64,000 bases of DNA from Thysanoteuthis rhombus (taxonomy: Eukaryota > Mollusca > Cephalopoda > Oegopsida > Thysanoteuthidae). Both the position numbers and the translations under genes were made by a program. The notes beneath the pieces are model-generated. The model saw nothing but the letters and a program-made list of their open reading frames with translations. It made no database searches and had not been told where the DNA came from. Position 1 is the stretch's first letter. Every line of letters starts with the position of its first letter. Below, one piece after another: positions 51,709 to 63,844 of this stretch. The stretch lies in assembly GCA_963457665.1 (NCBI GenBank), contig OY735207.1:59907613-59971612 (forward strand), in the 5' to 3' direction.

Positions 51709-53100
51709 CGACAAAAAGCTACAGTTGAAGTGTTATGAAATAAGGAAACCAACGGTGACACTTGGTAACAACATTCGTTTTTAATTTTTTTTCCATAGAA
51801 AGATGATAAATTCCTAAACTCAAAATCGAGAATCTTCTGAGAGAAAAAAAGGGGAGAATGTACAATGACAATTTAGACATAGAGGAAGAAACAATATATA
51901 GATAAGGATATACTTACTTTAAAAACGAAATAAAGTTTCAGATCCTCAATATACCCCCGAAAACACGCTCTCTTGTTGTGGTTGAATCTATACTTTAGAT
52001 ACAAAGTAAAAATTGAAGTAGCGAAACAAAATAAAACACCCAGTTCATATTGATTTTAGGTGAACCAATTATGACATCTCGACGTAAAAATTATAATTTC
52101 CAGATTAAATGAATCGTACCCAAGACATGAGAAAATAAATTGTAAAACAAACATTAACATCAGGTACAAGCAATGCCGGACTTAAATTTCCCGGATACTA
52201 AAAATCATTGCGCATGTGGCGACTAGCCTCGTTTTGAATCAGACGCTCAAAAGAAAAGTACTTATCACTCGGCGAGGCGTTGTCAATTTAGATATTTTAT
52301 ATCTGAATTTAGATATTTTTGTTCAGTTTTAATATGAGAAATTGTTTTTAGATATTTTTTGATGACATTTTAGATATTTTAAGATTTTGTTTTTGCAAAA
52401 TGTCGATATTTTCAGATTTTTTTAAAGCAGAATCTTGATATTTTTAGATATTAGGTGAATTTCAGACCCTGAACCTTTGCCAATCATCCAAAATATCAAA
52501 ATTCTGCCCAATCCCCGGAACTTCATGGAAAGTTCTCTCAGAAGATTTTGTTCTTATAATTTTAGGTACTTTTAATCAATTAGATCCTAAACTTTCCGAA
52601 AATTTGTCGTCTTTAGAAGAAATTTTTTTAAAGGTTTTATGAGGAGTGTTCTATTTACAATGTAACTACAATGCTAAACAGGGGACCCACCTTCCATCAT
52701 ATTCACAGAGGTTCAGCTTGCATGAATTATCTTTCGTTTTTTTTTCTTCAAATAACCATATTTAGATATAGATTTAAAACTCAATATTTCTCAAAATGAA
52801 AAGTTTTCTGATAAAATGAAATTCATGATCATTCAAATCACAAAGATAAAAAAACATTTTATATTTTCCCTTTACAGTCCTTAAATACTTTGGGACAGTT
52901 TCTTTCATCTGACATTTTTTCAACAAAAATTATAGTAAGATCCATAAAACTACATATTTTTTTAAAATCTGTATTATATGGGGGAGGTTTTTGTTCAATT
53001 TTTTGAAACTGCACATGAGTGCATGTAGGGGTCAATGGTTCTTTTAGGGCATTGACTTTTTAGGCTTCAATAACATGGCCCCTCAACAAAAAATGTAATA
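49797..53100. other. Region upstream of the start codon; no supported gene
   Basis: Very AT-rich, with (TA)n at 50065-50102 and a (TA)n/(GA)n compound at 51642-51708. At 52285-52455 the phrase TTTAGATATTTT recurs several times as a degenerate array. Only the candidate 5' UTR exon at 51918-52200 stands out. Confidence 0.55.
51918..52200 (-). other. Candidate 5' UTR first exon and promoter area of the TDRD12-like gene
   Basis: The exon with the start codon opens with only 27 nt of untranslated sequence after a 3' splice site (ATTTAACAG), so an upstream noncoding exon must exist. The best donor upstream on the minus strand is AAA|GTAAGTATATCC at 51917/51918. Sequence above it (to about 52270) has several CpGs, unusual in this AT-rich region. 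No TATA box or start site could be fixed, so the upper limit is arbitrary. Confidence 0.3.
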
Positions 53101-53109
53101 GACAGACCA

Positions 53110-54195
53110 AGTTCGAACTGTCGTGATGCTCTCTTTACTTTTAATTAAGAATTAAAAATGAAATCCTTCTTTTCGCTAGATATCTAAAATGTCACCTCCA
53201 AAGAGAACTCCCCATAAGAGCTCTGAACACATGTGTTCAATTGCTCTTATGTCTCGGTGCTTCTAGCTGCTCACTTTCTCTCTCCTTCTCTCAAGGATCG
53301 GTATATTTTCGCAAGCCTACCAGCCAATTCGAACTTTACCATTTGTTTCACCATGACCAATCACCGTATTAAATGTTGCCCATTTTAGTTCACCAATGTC
53401 GAGGCGTCTCTCATACACATAGCTACTCAATCATGTCCTTACCACTAGCTCAAAACACATATACACCTCTATCTCTCATCAATGAAATGGCAATGCTTTT
53501 TACTAGATAAGTCCCGTTGATCTGTCTTCTAATTCTCCTTACTCCGGGAAGCGCACATGGACCAAACCTTAAGTGTTTTCTGTGGCCCAAATAGTCTGTC
53601 CGTCATGTGTTTTTCAGTGTCTGAGAATGGCCCCCAAATTGCTTACACACAATTCCAAATACATTGGCCAAAACTTGACAGTTTGGTATATGCACAGGTA
53701 TCTGGTCTCCATAACCATTCCTTGGCACGCTCCAAGTTTTATGAAGTCACAGTAGTTCAGACATCTCCGCTCCAAACACATGACTGCTATCACGGCACCA
53801 AGCTTGCATCTTTCGCTTAGAGGCTATCTCCCATCTTCTCTCCTCTTCTTTTAACCCAATCATATCAATGTTTTCTCATAAATATTTCCATTTCAGTCCT
53901 GTATCATCATAAATGCTTATGTATTAAATGTATGTTTCATTTGTTCATCTAAATACTTGTACATGTCATCTTTACTCTCTACAATCCCTGTATCCTTAAT
54001 CAAACTTGGCGTGCATATTCTTCCTGCAGTCACAGCAACTATACATCTCCACTCCACCTTCAACATCCTCCATGATGTCAACGTGTCGTGCTAACAGCCG
54101 CACCATGTGGCGGCAGAATCTTTTGTCTTCATCACCAACATCTTCTCGCCACACAAGCCCACACAATATTGGGATCATCAAAACTATTCTATGAT
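53110..54195 (+). repeat. LTR-like fossil repeat, left copy
   Basis: About 1.1 kb noncoding repeat with a second copy in inverted orientation at 54640-55680. Shared landmarks in the same order: start TCTTTACTTTTAATTAAGAA; a TATA-like CCCATAAGAGCTCTGAACAC; TAAATGCTTATGTATTAAAT, resembling a poly(A) signal region; TCTAAATACTTGTACATGTC; and GCAGAATCTTTTGTCTTCAT. Promoter then poly(A) region, with no coding, is what a solo LTR would show. The family is unknown and the copies are old and diverged. Confidence 0.4.
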
Positions 54196-54639
54196 TGAGA
54201 GAGTTTAACTATTTTTCTTTCAATTTTACATGCTTTCAATGTATTTGAACTTTGAACTTCCAAGAAATTTGTCATTTTTAAGAAATTGAATATTCAATGG
54301 CTTTATAAGAGGGGGTTCAATTTATAATGTAGCTATAATGCTTAACTGCACCCATACCTTTTCATAAAGGAATTGTAACAGAGGCATAGCTGAAGCTGGA
54401 GGTGACATTGGGAGAGAGGACCCAAATCTCTAGTTACAGTATACCACTGAATGCTAACTCAACAGGACCTCTCAATATCATCCAACATTTCAATAAGGAA
54501 AGCACAAGGTTGTATTTTGTGTGTCTTTTACACTTTACAATGATGGGATCAAAATATTGAAAGTTATCCTTGTGTTTGATCATTCAGTTTCTATATGCAT
54601 TAACAAAGTAATGGATATGACTATGATTAGAATTCATCT

Positions 54640-55680
54640 ATTTATGTCTCAGGGTCATCAGTCATGAATACTATTGTATCTATATAAGTTGAAAAGTCTT
54701 TAGTTATAGTGATTCCTATAGTGAGTGAGGGAGAGTAGTAATGTAGCTGGAGTTCTATGTGGTGACGAGAATGTGTAGTTGTGGAGGACAAAAGATTTTG
54801 CCTCAGTGGCAAAGATTTTGACGTCAGTGGAAATGTTGCAGGAGGAAGGTGGATGATGGTCACCATGACAGAATGGAGAATATACAAGCATGAGTGAGGA
54901 CAAGGAGATTAAACAAAGTACCAATGATTGTAATGAAGACACACACAAGTATTTAGACAAACAAGTAAAATGTACATCTAATAAAGAAACATTTATAACA
55001 GTACAAAACTGAAAGAAAATACATGTGAAGAAGCATTAATACAATCAATCGTGGAGAGAAAAGATGAGCTCTATTTAGCTTAGATGGTCATTCTCCAACA
55101 TTAGAATAAAATATTGGAGAAAATGATTCGTTAGGGAAACACGTGTCATAACGGATCTAATGTTGTTTGATTTCTCAATCAAATTGAGCCTGATTGGTAG
55201 TACCTATCATAATGAGTGTTATGTTTTACTAAGCTAGATTATTAAAAAAAGTCATAGGTTCAGGTTAGGTACAAGAAGGAGCTAAAGGGGTGAAATAATA
55301 AGTGCAGAGTTTGTGTTGTCCCAAAAAATGAGATAAGTGAAATAGTTTCAGTATTTGCATTGAATAGCTATAAAATTCTTGCAGATTCTCACATTAGTGA
55401 CAAAAGACAATATAGTCATGGTCAAAGAATGGAAACTAAGCCAGCTGCATTTTAGAGAGAAGGAAAGGAAGAGAAAGAGAGGAGTAACCGACAAGTAAAG
55501 CCAGGGCAAAAGAACATTTGAACACATGCATTCAGAGCTTTTATAGGGAGTAAATAGAAGAAATAACATTTTCTACATGGGGGCTTGATTCAGGGTTTTG
55601 TAGCTAAATTTAATACCAATTTATTTTCACATTTAATTTTGACTAAAAGTAAAGGAGCTGTTACATCACTATTAATCCAA
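54640..55680 (-). repeat. LTR-like fossil repeat, right copy
   Basis: The minus strand runs CTCCTTTACTTTTAGTC, CCCTATAAAAGCTCTGAATG (TATA-like), ATAAATGTTTCTTTATTAGA, TCTAAATACTTGTGTGTGTC and GGCAAAATCTTTTGTCCTCC, parallel to the left copy. The two face each other across a 450 bp spacer. Short open frames in both copies are not called as genes. Confidence 0.4.
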
Positions 55681-55704
55681 AACACACATTTCTAAACTTT
55701 ATCC

Positions 55705-56200
55705 ATTACTAGCAGAGGCACCCGGCATTGGCTGGTTGTCAAATATATGAAAACATTCATTTTGTGCTGAATTAAAATGAGTTAATTGAATTGATAAAAT
55801 TACCTGTGTTGTATTGCTTCCTGTGTTCCAAAATTATGATTATAGCATGTGGCATTTTTTTATGCAAAATTGAGTGAAAAAACCAAAAAACCTGAATAGC
55901 AATATCTGATATCTAGAAAAATATGGATTTTCTATTATGTAAAATTGAGTAGAAAAAAGTCTAAAGACATAGGAAAAATATAATCTGAATAATGAAATCT
56001 ATAGCAATATCCAATGTATAGATGTTGATAGGTAAAATTGAGTCAAAGAAACCTAAATATCAAAATATGATGTGTAGATGTAAAATTATTATAAAGAAAA
56101 ATGATTTAAATGGCTAATTGTGAAGGACTGTCTTTGTCTGTCAAATTTTTTATTATTGCAGGTGGCTTTTATAAAATGTAAAATCAAGTCAATAAAATAG
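55705..56200 (+). repeat. Diverged tandem array starting ACTAGCAGAGGCACCCGGCA
   Basis: After a GC-rich opening, the phrase AAAATTGAGTNNAAAAAA recurs at about 55866, 55940 and 56034, with intervening ATATCTGATATCTAGA-like text. It appears to be a decayed repetitive element with tandem units of 75-95 bp. Confidence 0.45.
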
Positions 56201-56842
56201 AAAACATATCAAGAAAAAAAAAATCTAAATACAGGGTCACAGAGAGATTGAGCTAAAAAACATACTTTCAAGGTTTCAGTATTGGAAAAATACAGGGTTG
56301 GTGTGATAAAGCAAATCTGTGAATAGAATGTGTTTATTTTAGAAAAGATTGGACATTGTAGCATGTGGGTATCATTCACAGCGATAATCTGATTGGCTAA
56401 TTCTATACAAAAGTTAACTTTCCATCCCTCACTGATTGAAGATTGCATAAATCTAGATTTAAAAAATCCAAAAACATCTAAATAAAGGAAAAGAGTTACT
56501 ACCCTTGATTCTTTCACTTCCAGGAAAAAACATCCAAACAGAGAAATACATAAAAGTTTCATCGGATAATAACCAATTATAATTATTCAGGGAAGCCTGA
56601 ACTGGGTTTTCTTTGTTCATGCATTATCATTGGGCGCATCTTGACCTCCATGCCAAAAATGGTAGAGATTCGTTCAGAAATGACAATGTAGTTTCAAGAC
56701 AAACGACCAAACAAACAAACTTTTACTCTTATTATATATATCATATCTTTTCCTTGATGTGCAAATTTTCCATGGTAATATTCTATAACTACTCACATGA
56801 TTTGACCATTTATTAGGAAAAAAACTTGTCACTTGGGATAGT

Positions 56843-57000
56843 AAGCATGGCACGTGAGGCGATAATTTTTGTCTCCATTTCACAAATAATCCATGGAGAC
56901 CCAATCATTGTTTATAATGATGGTAGGTCTTTACAGGGTCAAAGCGCTAGCTAGTCACCAAAGATCAGTAAGTGATTCTTGGTGGGTGGGTGGGGGTCAA
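56843..57000 (+). repeat. SINE-like fragment (left part of the 9830 family)
   Basis: GCACGTGAGGCGATAATTTT, GTCTCCATTTCACAAATAAT and CATGGAGACCCAATCATTG match 9840-9905. Confidence 0.5.
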
Positions 57001-57474
57001 GGAGGGTGATGCAGTGACTGAGGATTACAATGGGGTGCCTGAGCTTATAGAGGGGGCCTCTGTAAAGATTCCACGAATACTTATGATTCTGATTTACAAA
57101 TGGCTGTTGTTTAGTATCAACTACTTACTAACAAGAACAAAATAGGATTAAGCAGTTGATAAATGCTTATTCCACCTAACAATTTATTCTTTACAACTGA
57201 GTAACCGGTAAGTGGCAAACTATTGGACTTGGTTCCCAGTAGTCTTACTATTATCCAATGAATAAAGGGAAATAACCATTTACAGTATATCTCCCTTTCG
57301 AACTAGTGTACAATAATGGCAATAAAGCATACTCATGTGCACTAATTGTTAAGACTATCTGCGCAGTTATCAAAAAGTGAAAACTTGTCTTTGTGTCTTT
57401 TCTCTCAATGTGTGTGTGGGATGTTATGCAATGGTTTTACTTCCTGAAATGTATAAGTACTTGAAAAGAATGCT

Positions 57475-59985
57475 CCCAAAGAGGCTGACAGCAATCTAGA
57501 TGCAACTTCTGGAAAAGACAAAAAAATGAAGCAAATTAGACAGTATAATGTTGACTACTTGCAATATGGTTTCATTCCACTACCAATAAATCTGCAAAGA
57601 GTTTTCCAATGAGGCTATGAAACTGTTGAGATTTCAAGCTAATCTTCATAAGAAGTATCCAGGTAAAGCAGGTAGTGACGTTGTAGTACATCACAAACTG
57701 AAGGAAACATCAGAAAAATGTACAACTCATGCAGTTTCATTCTTCACAATGAAGTTTCTGACATTGAGAATGGTCTTAATGCTCCTTAGAATACTTCGAG
57801 AATAAATGTGGAATCTCACACAGTCGCTGAAATGTTAGTTTTACCATGTATATCTGAAATTCAGGCTGCTATTCTCAAGATGAATGCAGCTAATGTTCTG
57901 AAATCCATCCATCCCTCACATTGTACTGATGAAATAGGAAATTACTGTGAAAGTCACTTGTGTGCAAATCTGCGCCAAAATGAAAGAGTGGATGATCAAC
58001 TATACAAGACAATGAGGCATTGTTGATGGCTTATGCATGATTTATCAAAGAGGCGAAAGTACATGAAGCAATGCTGTTTGCAGATCAGTGAAGTCCAACA
58101 CCAATGGAGAATCACTCTCTGAATATCTCAAGACATATCTTATGACCAATTATGTCCCAATAACAAACATCAGTACTTGTGCAACAGATGGAGCACCATC
58201 GATGATAGGTTGCCAAGCTCGATCAATTGCATTGATGAAAAAGGAAAACTTGTCTTTTTGCAATCCATTGTGTTATTCATTGTCAGCATCTTGTCTCTAA
58301 AAAGCATAGACCGAGCCTCCATTCAACTCTTTCTGCTACAATTTTGGTATTTAACACGATTAAAGCACATTCATTAAATAGCAGGTAATTGCGCTAATTG
58401 TGTTAAGATAATGAAGAGGAGTTTGATTGCTCTCTTTTGCACACAGAAGCTTGCTCTCCGACGGTTCATGCCTACAGCACTTTCTAATCTATTTGATTCG
58501 GTAATGAAATTTATGCAATCCGTTGTAAATGAATTAAAAAAAATGAATTATCTGCATGGAGATGAGGCATATTTGGCTGACATTTATGATTAAATAAATA
58601 GGTTAAACTTGCTGCTTCAAGGTGACAATTGCAATTTATTAAAGGCCAAAACTGCTACGTCTGAGTTGGTACAAATATAATTATTTGATAAATAAAGAAG
58701 TAGTTCTCTCCCCTTTTGTGAACCTTTCCCTATGCTAAATGTCTTCAAAAAGTAACTTCCTATGTGAATACTCCAGCCAATGAGAAGCCCGGAAGCAATC
58801 ACATGACAGGCGCTAAGTTTGAATTAACTTTCTTTTCCCTTCAAGCTCTTTGAGCTGCGGCAGGTGAATAAAAATCACTTCTCTCATCTTGGGCATATGT
58901 ACCTCAGACCAGAGGCAAATCTGTCATCAAAAATAGTTAGTCACATTCCTGAACTCCTCACTCTACTCACACTTTGATATTGTACATGCATTTTCCAAAG
59001 ATGCACATGAACACTTCTTACAAAGATATATCTTTGATTTTGATTACACCCATTTAAAAGACATTATAACAATGTTATACATGTATTCACCCATCACCGT
59101 AGAAAGACTTGAAGCTTTCTATGAAATTGGAATACTTACCAAGACACACATATAAACACATCTTTTTCTTATTCGTTGAATGAATTAGATTTGTTTTCCC
59201 TAAGATTTGACTCCTTGTCTTTTGTTGCTCCTTTTGTTATCCTCATTTATTATTTTTGGGCACACATTGATTTGTACGACAGCTCAACATATGCTCCTTC
59301 TTTTAACACAAAAGATATGATCAAGTAATATAAACTAATGGAGTCAAATATAAATATCATCACTTTCTTCAACTAGCCATAACTTATAGTAGCCTTGTAT
59401 CCTGCTCACTATGTATGGATGTCCATCTATTCCTCACAGAGGTATGTTAATGGAAAATATTGTAGAAACCTCTTTCGTACATAATTCCTGGGGGTTCTAT
59501 CATCTTCTTATCCACAAACAGAAAGACACTTGGCCACCATACATTCACTTTCATCAGAAAGCTGGATTTTTTCAAATAGAATAATGGCAGAAGAGGTTTT
59601 CTTTTCAGTTTTTTAGCATGAGCTCGATGTATAAATATACTTCCAGACAGAATTTGGAAGAATATTGTATGTGTCTACAGTCACTGAAAAATGATTTTGA
59701 AAAGAGCTTTGAAGATCTGATAGAAATCATTGGGCAGCAGAATGATGAAGAATTGAAACAAATCTTTGATTGCAGAGGATATCATGAAATGTGGATGGAA
59801 ATATCCTATTCTTTGGAAAGAAGCAAAACAGCTTTTCATTGCTTTTCCCTCTTCTCACCTTATAAAATGGGAATTCAGTGCAGTTGTGACACTAGGGGAC
59901 CAGGAGTCCCCCGTGTCCTAAAAATTACTATGGTTATTACCAAAAATTACTATGGTTATTACAAAAGGAGTTATCTGTATTAAAA
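57475..59985 (+). pseudogene. Decayed hAT transposase of the ZBED5/SCAND3 type
   Basis: Pieces in three frames follow the order of hAT transposases related to ZBED5/SCAND3/FAM200. RQYNVDYLQYGFIPLP (57528-57590) matches the N-terminal R.Y...YL.FGF. EAMKLLRFQANLHKKYPGK (57610-57670) is the BED-like finger remnant. Next are SHTVAEMLVLPCISEIQ (57810-57870), TNISTCATDGAPSMIGCQAR (58165-58225, the CTDGAPAM..C signature) and LNLLLQGDN (58602-58630). The C-terminal dimerisation region is NLEEYCMCLQSLKNDFEKSF, DEELKQIF and FHCFSLFSPY (59640-59870). About 850 bp between 58700 and 59550 do not align and look like a later insertion. Multiple stops and frameshifts mean no product is expected. Confidence 0.75.
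59922..59970 (+). repeat. Two tandem copies of a 23 bp unit
   Basis: AAAATTACTATGGTTATTAC occurs twice in succession at the 3' edge of the hAT remnant. Confidence 0.85.
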
Positions 59986-59991
59986 GGGATA

Positions 59992-60300
59992 ATGTGTTTT
60001 TTGAAGATACTGTAGCAAGTTGAGAATTATGTGCTTCCAAGTGCGGGCACCTGCAATTTCTCAATGTCAAATCCCTGGGTTGCAAAAACAAGTACTTTTA
60101 GAGAAGTTCTCTTCCCGATTCGATGACCAGATAAGGGCTTAATATGTTTTTTGAAGATACCGTAGGAAGTGAGAATTACGTGCTTCCAAGTGCGGGCACC
60201 TGTACCTTCTCAATTTAATATCTTCTGTCAAATCCTTGGGTTGCAAAAACAAGTACTTTTAGAGAAGTTCTCCTCCTGGTTCGATGGCCAGATAAGGGCC
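59992..60300 (+). repeat. Tandem duplication, unit about 150-160 bp
   Basis: The unit from ATGTGTTTTTTGAAGATAC through GCTTCCAAGTGCGGGCACCT to GACCAGATAAGGGC occurs twice, starts 150 bp apart. The second copy carries an extra 10 bp. Similarity is high, so the duplication is fairly recent. Confidence 0.8.
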
Positions 60301-61240
60301 AGTATCTGGGGTCTTGAGAGAAAGAGTAAAGCTTTTGAAAGAAAAAGTAATTTGCAGAATTCTTGAAAGAGGGGGGGGGGCTAATTTATGATCTTGGACG
60401 GACTTGCGTCGCTGGATGGATGAGGGTCAATATTTGGGATTTTCTGGAAGGATCGATATAACAGGAAAAGAAAGAAAGGAAGTCAATTACAAAGAAATAC
60501 AGTGTTGATACCAGGGCTTAAATAGAAGGGATTTTCATAACAGCGGAGTAGAGTAGAATTGGGTTTGGAGAAGAGAAACGCTGCCAGTCTCTCTCTTGTC
60601 AGCCGTCCGCCCTTCATAACCGTCAACCACTGCTACCCAGTAGACTACTGTTCGTGACATGAGAGACCAGTCATCAGTTTGACTTAGATGAAAATCGGCC
60701 TCCTCTCTTTTCAACTGCGAATAAGCATTTCCCGTCTCCAGAGATATTGATAATCAATACTCTATATAAAACAGTTAAACGAAATTCCGACTTGTTGCCT
60801 TCTTTTACTAACCCAGAACCACGGCTGGTTTGGTATAGTTTGTGAGACCATCACGCACACGCGGAAGGCCCACACAGTGAGCCATATACTTATATAGAAA
60901 AGAAACAACAAGGATATTGCAAGTCGTAGTGACTTGGGATTCTATTTGCCACAGCTTAAATCAGGTATTCCCTCACGTGTTGAAAATCAACAAGCTCAAG
61001 GTTCACTCTTGACATAAATATCTATGTTGTATGTACACTAATGTAATTTACTTTTCGACGAACCCTTTAAAATGCCTTGCAGTCATAATTAATTTGATAA
61101 TGAGCTGCCATTAGAAATTCATTGATATACTTACTATAACATTTTCCTTTGAACTGAATATTGATGTTTTTCTTTATTATATGATGGCAAGATTATATCT
61201 TTTTTATCTAAACCATGAAACTTCTTTGTTCTTCCTCTAT
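60301..61240. other. Less AT-rich segment without recognised gene
   Basis: Sequence at 60540-60900 has more G and C than the flanks and includes a TATATAAAA box-like site near 60763. It could be a promoter of an unseen gene or an old repeat. I found no open frame with homology on either strand. Confidence 0.4.
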
Positions 61241-61245
61241 TCAAA

Positions 61246-61694
61246 CAGGTCTGGTTAGTTATTCAATAGAAACTGCCACACGACTAATGTCTTCTAGCTG
61301 TTGGCAATGTCGGGGATGATCAATTAAAAAATTGGAAAACGGTATGATCTATCAATTACTTACCTTTCTCACCTTTTATTGGACAGTGATCCCTAAGAGA
61401 TTTGAATTTCAGGAAAACAAGCATGAATGGACACAAACTAAGGGATCAATTTAGCATAAACTAACATTGCAAACTGAACCATGCACTAAAAACTTAGTTA
61501 AGGGGAATTTAAAAAAAAAAAACAACCCCAAAAACGTTTTTTCCAGATAAAATTTTTTAAAAGTTCAGGCCTTTAGCTCCATCGGTGCAGCCTGTACGTG
61601 TGATACTTTGCTAGCCAGCTAATCAACCAGACCAACTTAGAAACTCGAGAAAAATTGGAAACTTCGTTGACAGTTTAGGTTGACGGTTTCTAAT
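61246..61694 (+). mobile_element. MITE-like family copy 7
   Basis: From CAGGTCTGGTTAGTTATTCA to GTTTAGGTTGACGGTTTCTA. The only copy outside the TDRD12-like gene; full-length layout. Confidence 0.68.
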
Positions 61695-62840
61695 TAAACA
61701 AGCGTTTAAACTTTATGGACCGGAAAGATTCTACCTTAGTTTCAAAAACAATAAGTAAGAGTCTTTTCCCTTTAGCTGGAACCAAGATCCTTTCCTTGAA
61801 TAAATGTATTTTCACTAGGTTGTGACTGACACTGAACAAACGGGCATTATCACAACATTCTAGGTCAAATACCTTCTCACCATTGAAGTAAGTTAGTACG
61901 ATGTTTTTTTTGTTTCTTTTTGTTTTTTTTTAAAAATTCATTTTATCTTCAATTTGGAGTGTGAGATGTCGTAGGGTTAGGGGTGGAGACAGCCGTCGAT
62001 GACTCAAAGCAGGCGTTCCCAAGGAAACGAAAGTTTAGATGAGGGTGAGTGGGTGATAGATTATCACATACAAGCGGATTTTTCCTTTCTTTATCTAAAA
62101 AAAAAGAAAATAAGGTGATCTCTTACACTCAATAAATAAGGGGGAGCAACTCCCACTTGGTGAATGACAAAATATGTTTAAGAAAAAAAAAAAAAAGTTT
62201 TAAATCATTAATTCAAATTTCTTTTATTATGTTATTTCATTATAAAAGTACGTGTAGGTTGTCCAGAAGCTCCAAATGTCTACTGTAAGCAATTTATTAT
62301 GAAATTTATTCGGCTCATCCGAGATAAGGTATTACATAAATTTCAGAAGATGTACTGTCAAGCTACTTAATTCGAGTATTTATGAACTAAAAGCATTTAG
62401 TATTGTAGCCATTTTCGATGGGGCGATATCACGCCTTAGGAGTCAAAAGTTGAGCTGAAAGAGCTGTAGACTTTTTTTAGAAATAAGTGAAAGGGGGCAG
62501 TAGGTTTGAATAAAGTTTGAGAGACACTAGCCTAAATGTTTACCTATGTGACAGACTGGTCGTGGGACTTCAGCGTTTCAATGCTACACACTCGATTGAA
62601 CGCCTGTTCTCCCCCTGTCTTATTTCAGCATTTCTTTATGTTCACTTCTGGCTTGCTAGACCCATTGAGGCTTCACTAGCCGACTGAGTATAAGTTGGTT
62701 ACATCTGTTTGAAATGGTTGCTTCTTTTATTGTCAAGAGCAACAACAAAAACAGTCCTCGTCAAACTTAAGGGAGTAAACTTTCCACTGTTTGACTAATA
62801 TATCAAGTTAAATCAAACCTATACAGAAAATGAATATTTC
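61695..62840. other. No supported feature
   Basis: AT-rich sequence with poly(A/T) runs. TTTGAGAGACACTAGCCTAA near 62520 resembles a hAT end but has no partner that I can see. Confidence 0.5.
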
Positions 62841-62849
62841 CTTAACATG

Positions 62850-63361
62850 ATTTGAAATCACAATTGACTGATTGCTAGGCAGCTCTCTTACCAACTCTTA
62901 TATAGTACAAATTGATTTACAAAATTTGCAGTAATCATCTTCAGATGGAATAGAAATGAAAATGAAGCTTGATACTGCAGCAGCCAGGCTTGTTTTACTT
63001 GATCTCTTAATTCTTGTTTTTTGTGATCAAATATTCTTTGATCAACAATAAGTTAAAGGTTGCATCCATTTTCCATTTTTTTTTGTCCAACTCCAGTACA
63101 AAATCTGTAGTTGACTTTGTTTTCCTACTGTAACAACAACAACAACAACAACAACAACAAACCTCACCAAAATGTGAGGTGTAAACCGATATGTAAAACC
63201 TACATTTCCCAACTGTGATCTGAAGTCATGATCAACTAATAGCCAAGAGGCTGTCTAACTGATTGAGCTAAATTGGAAAGTCTCAGATAGTAATGACAAT
63301 CTATCACACAGATACGCAGAGGCTTATTTCATTCTAATAAATAGATAAATACATTTTTACT

Positions 63362-63437
<76 letters not shown>

Positions 63438-63700
63438 AATAATTTTTTATTTGTTATACATACAAAACAAAAGTTGCAGTAATTATCTTTTGTTGGAATA
63501 GAAATTGGAGTGATATTTGACCTTGTAGCAGTCAGTCTTGTTTACTCAATTTCTCTCTATTTGAAAGATGTCCAATCCTTTTGTGTCTTTCAGTTCAAAT
63601 GTAGTGTGAAGTAAGTAATTAAAAAGTAGCTTCTAATGAGATTCAAATCCCATATTCTGGGACATAGTCCTCTATGGACAAAACTTTGACCAATTCAAAG
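62850..63700 (-). repeat. Cluster of tRNA-derived SINE pieces with (CAA)n and (TA)n
   Basis: Minus-strand tRNA-like heads: GAGTTGGTAAGAGAGCTGCC (about 62885), TTTAGCTCAATCAGTTAGAC (about 63255) and GGGATTTGAATCTC (about 63640, box B-like). The bodies share GCAGTAATYATCTT..TTGGAATAGAAAT at 62930 and 63477. (CAA)n lies at 63132-63161 and (TA)n at 63366-63436. Confidence 0.55.
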
Positions 63701-63844
63701 GATATTAAACCAAGAAAGGATAGAATATAACAATAATAAAATAAAGGAAAAAAACTTTATCTCAGAGATCAACTTTCCGATCAATATACTGAACATACTT
63801 GCCTAAAATTTGATCCCATGTAAAATTGCCCCCTTGCTTTTTGC

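Noticed and set aside
53557-55569. Open frames of 60-87 codons in the LTR-like repeats
   Set aside because: The two diverged copies do not keep a common frame and show no protein similarity.
60540-60900. LTR or host promoter with TATATAAAA
   Set aside because: No second copy in the window, no adjoining coding sequence and no clear ends; left as an unassigned segment.
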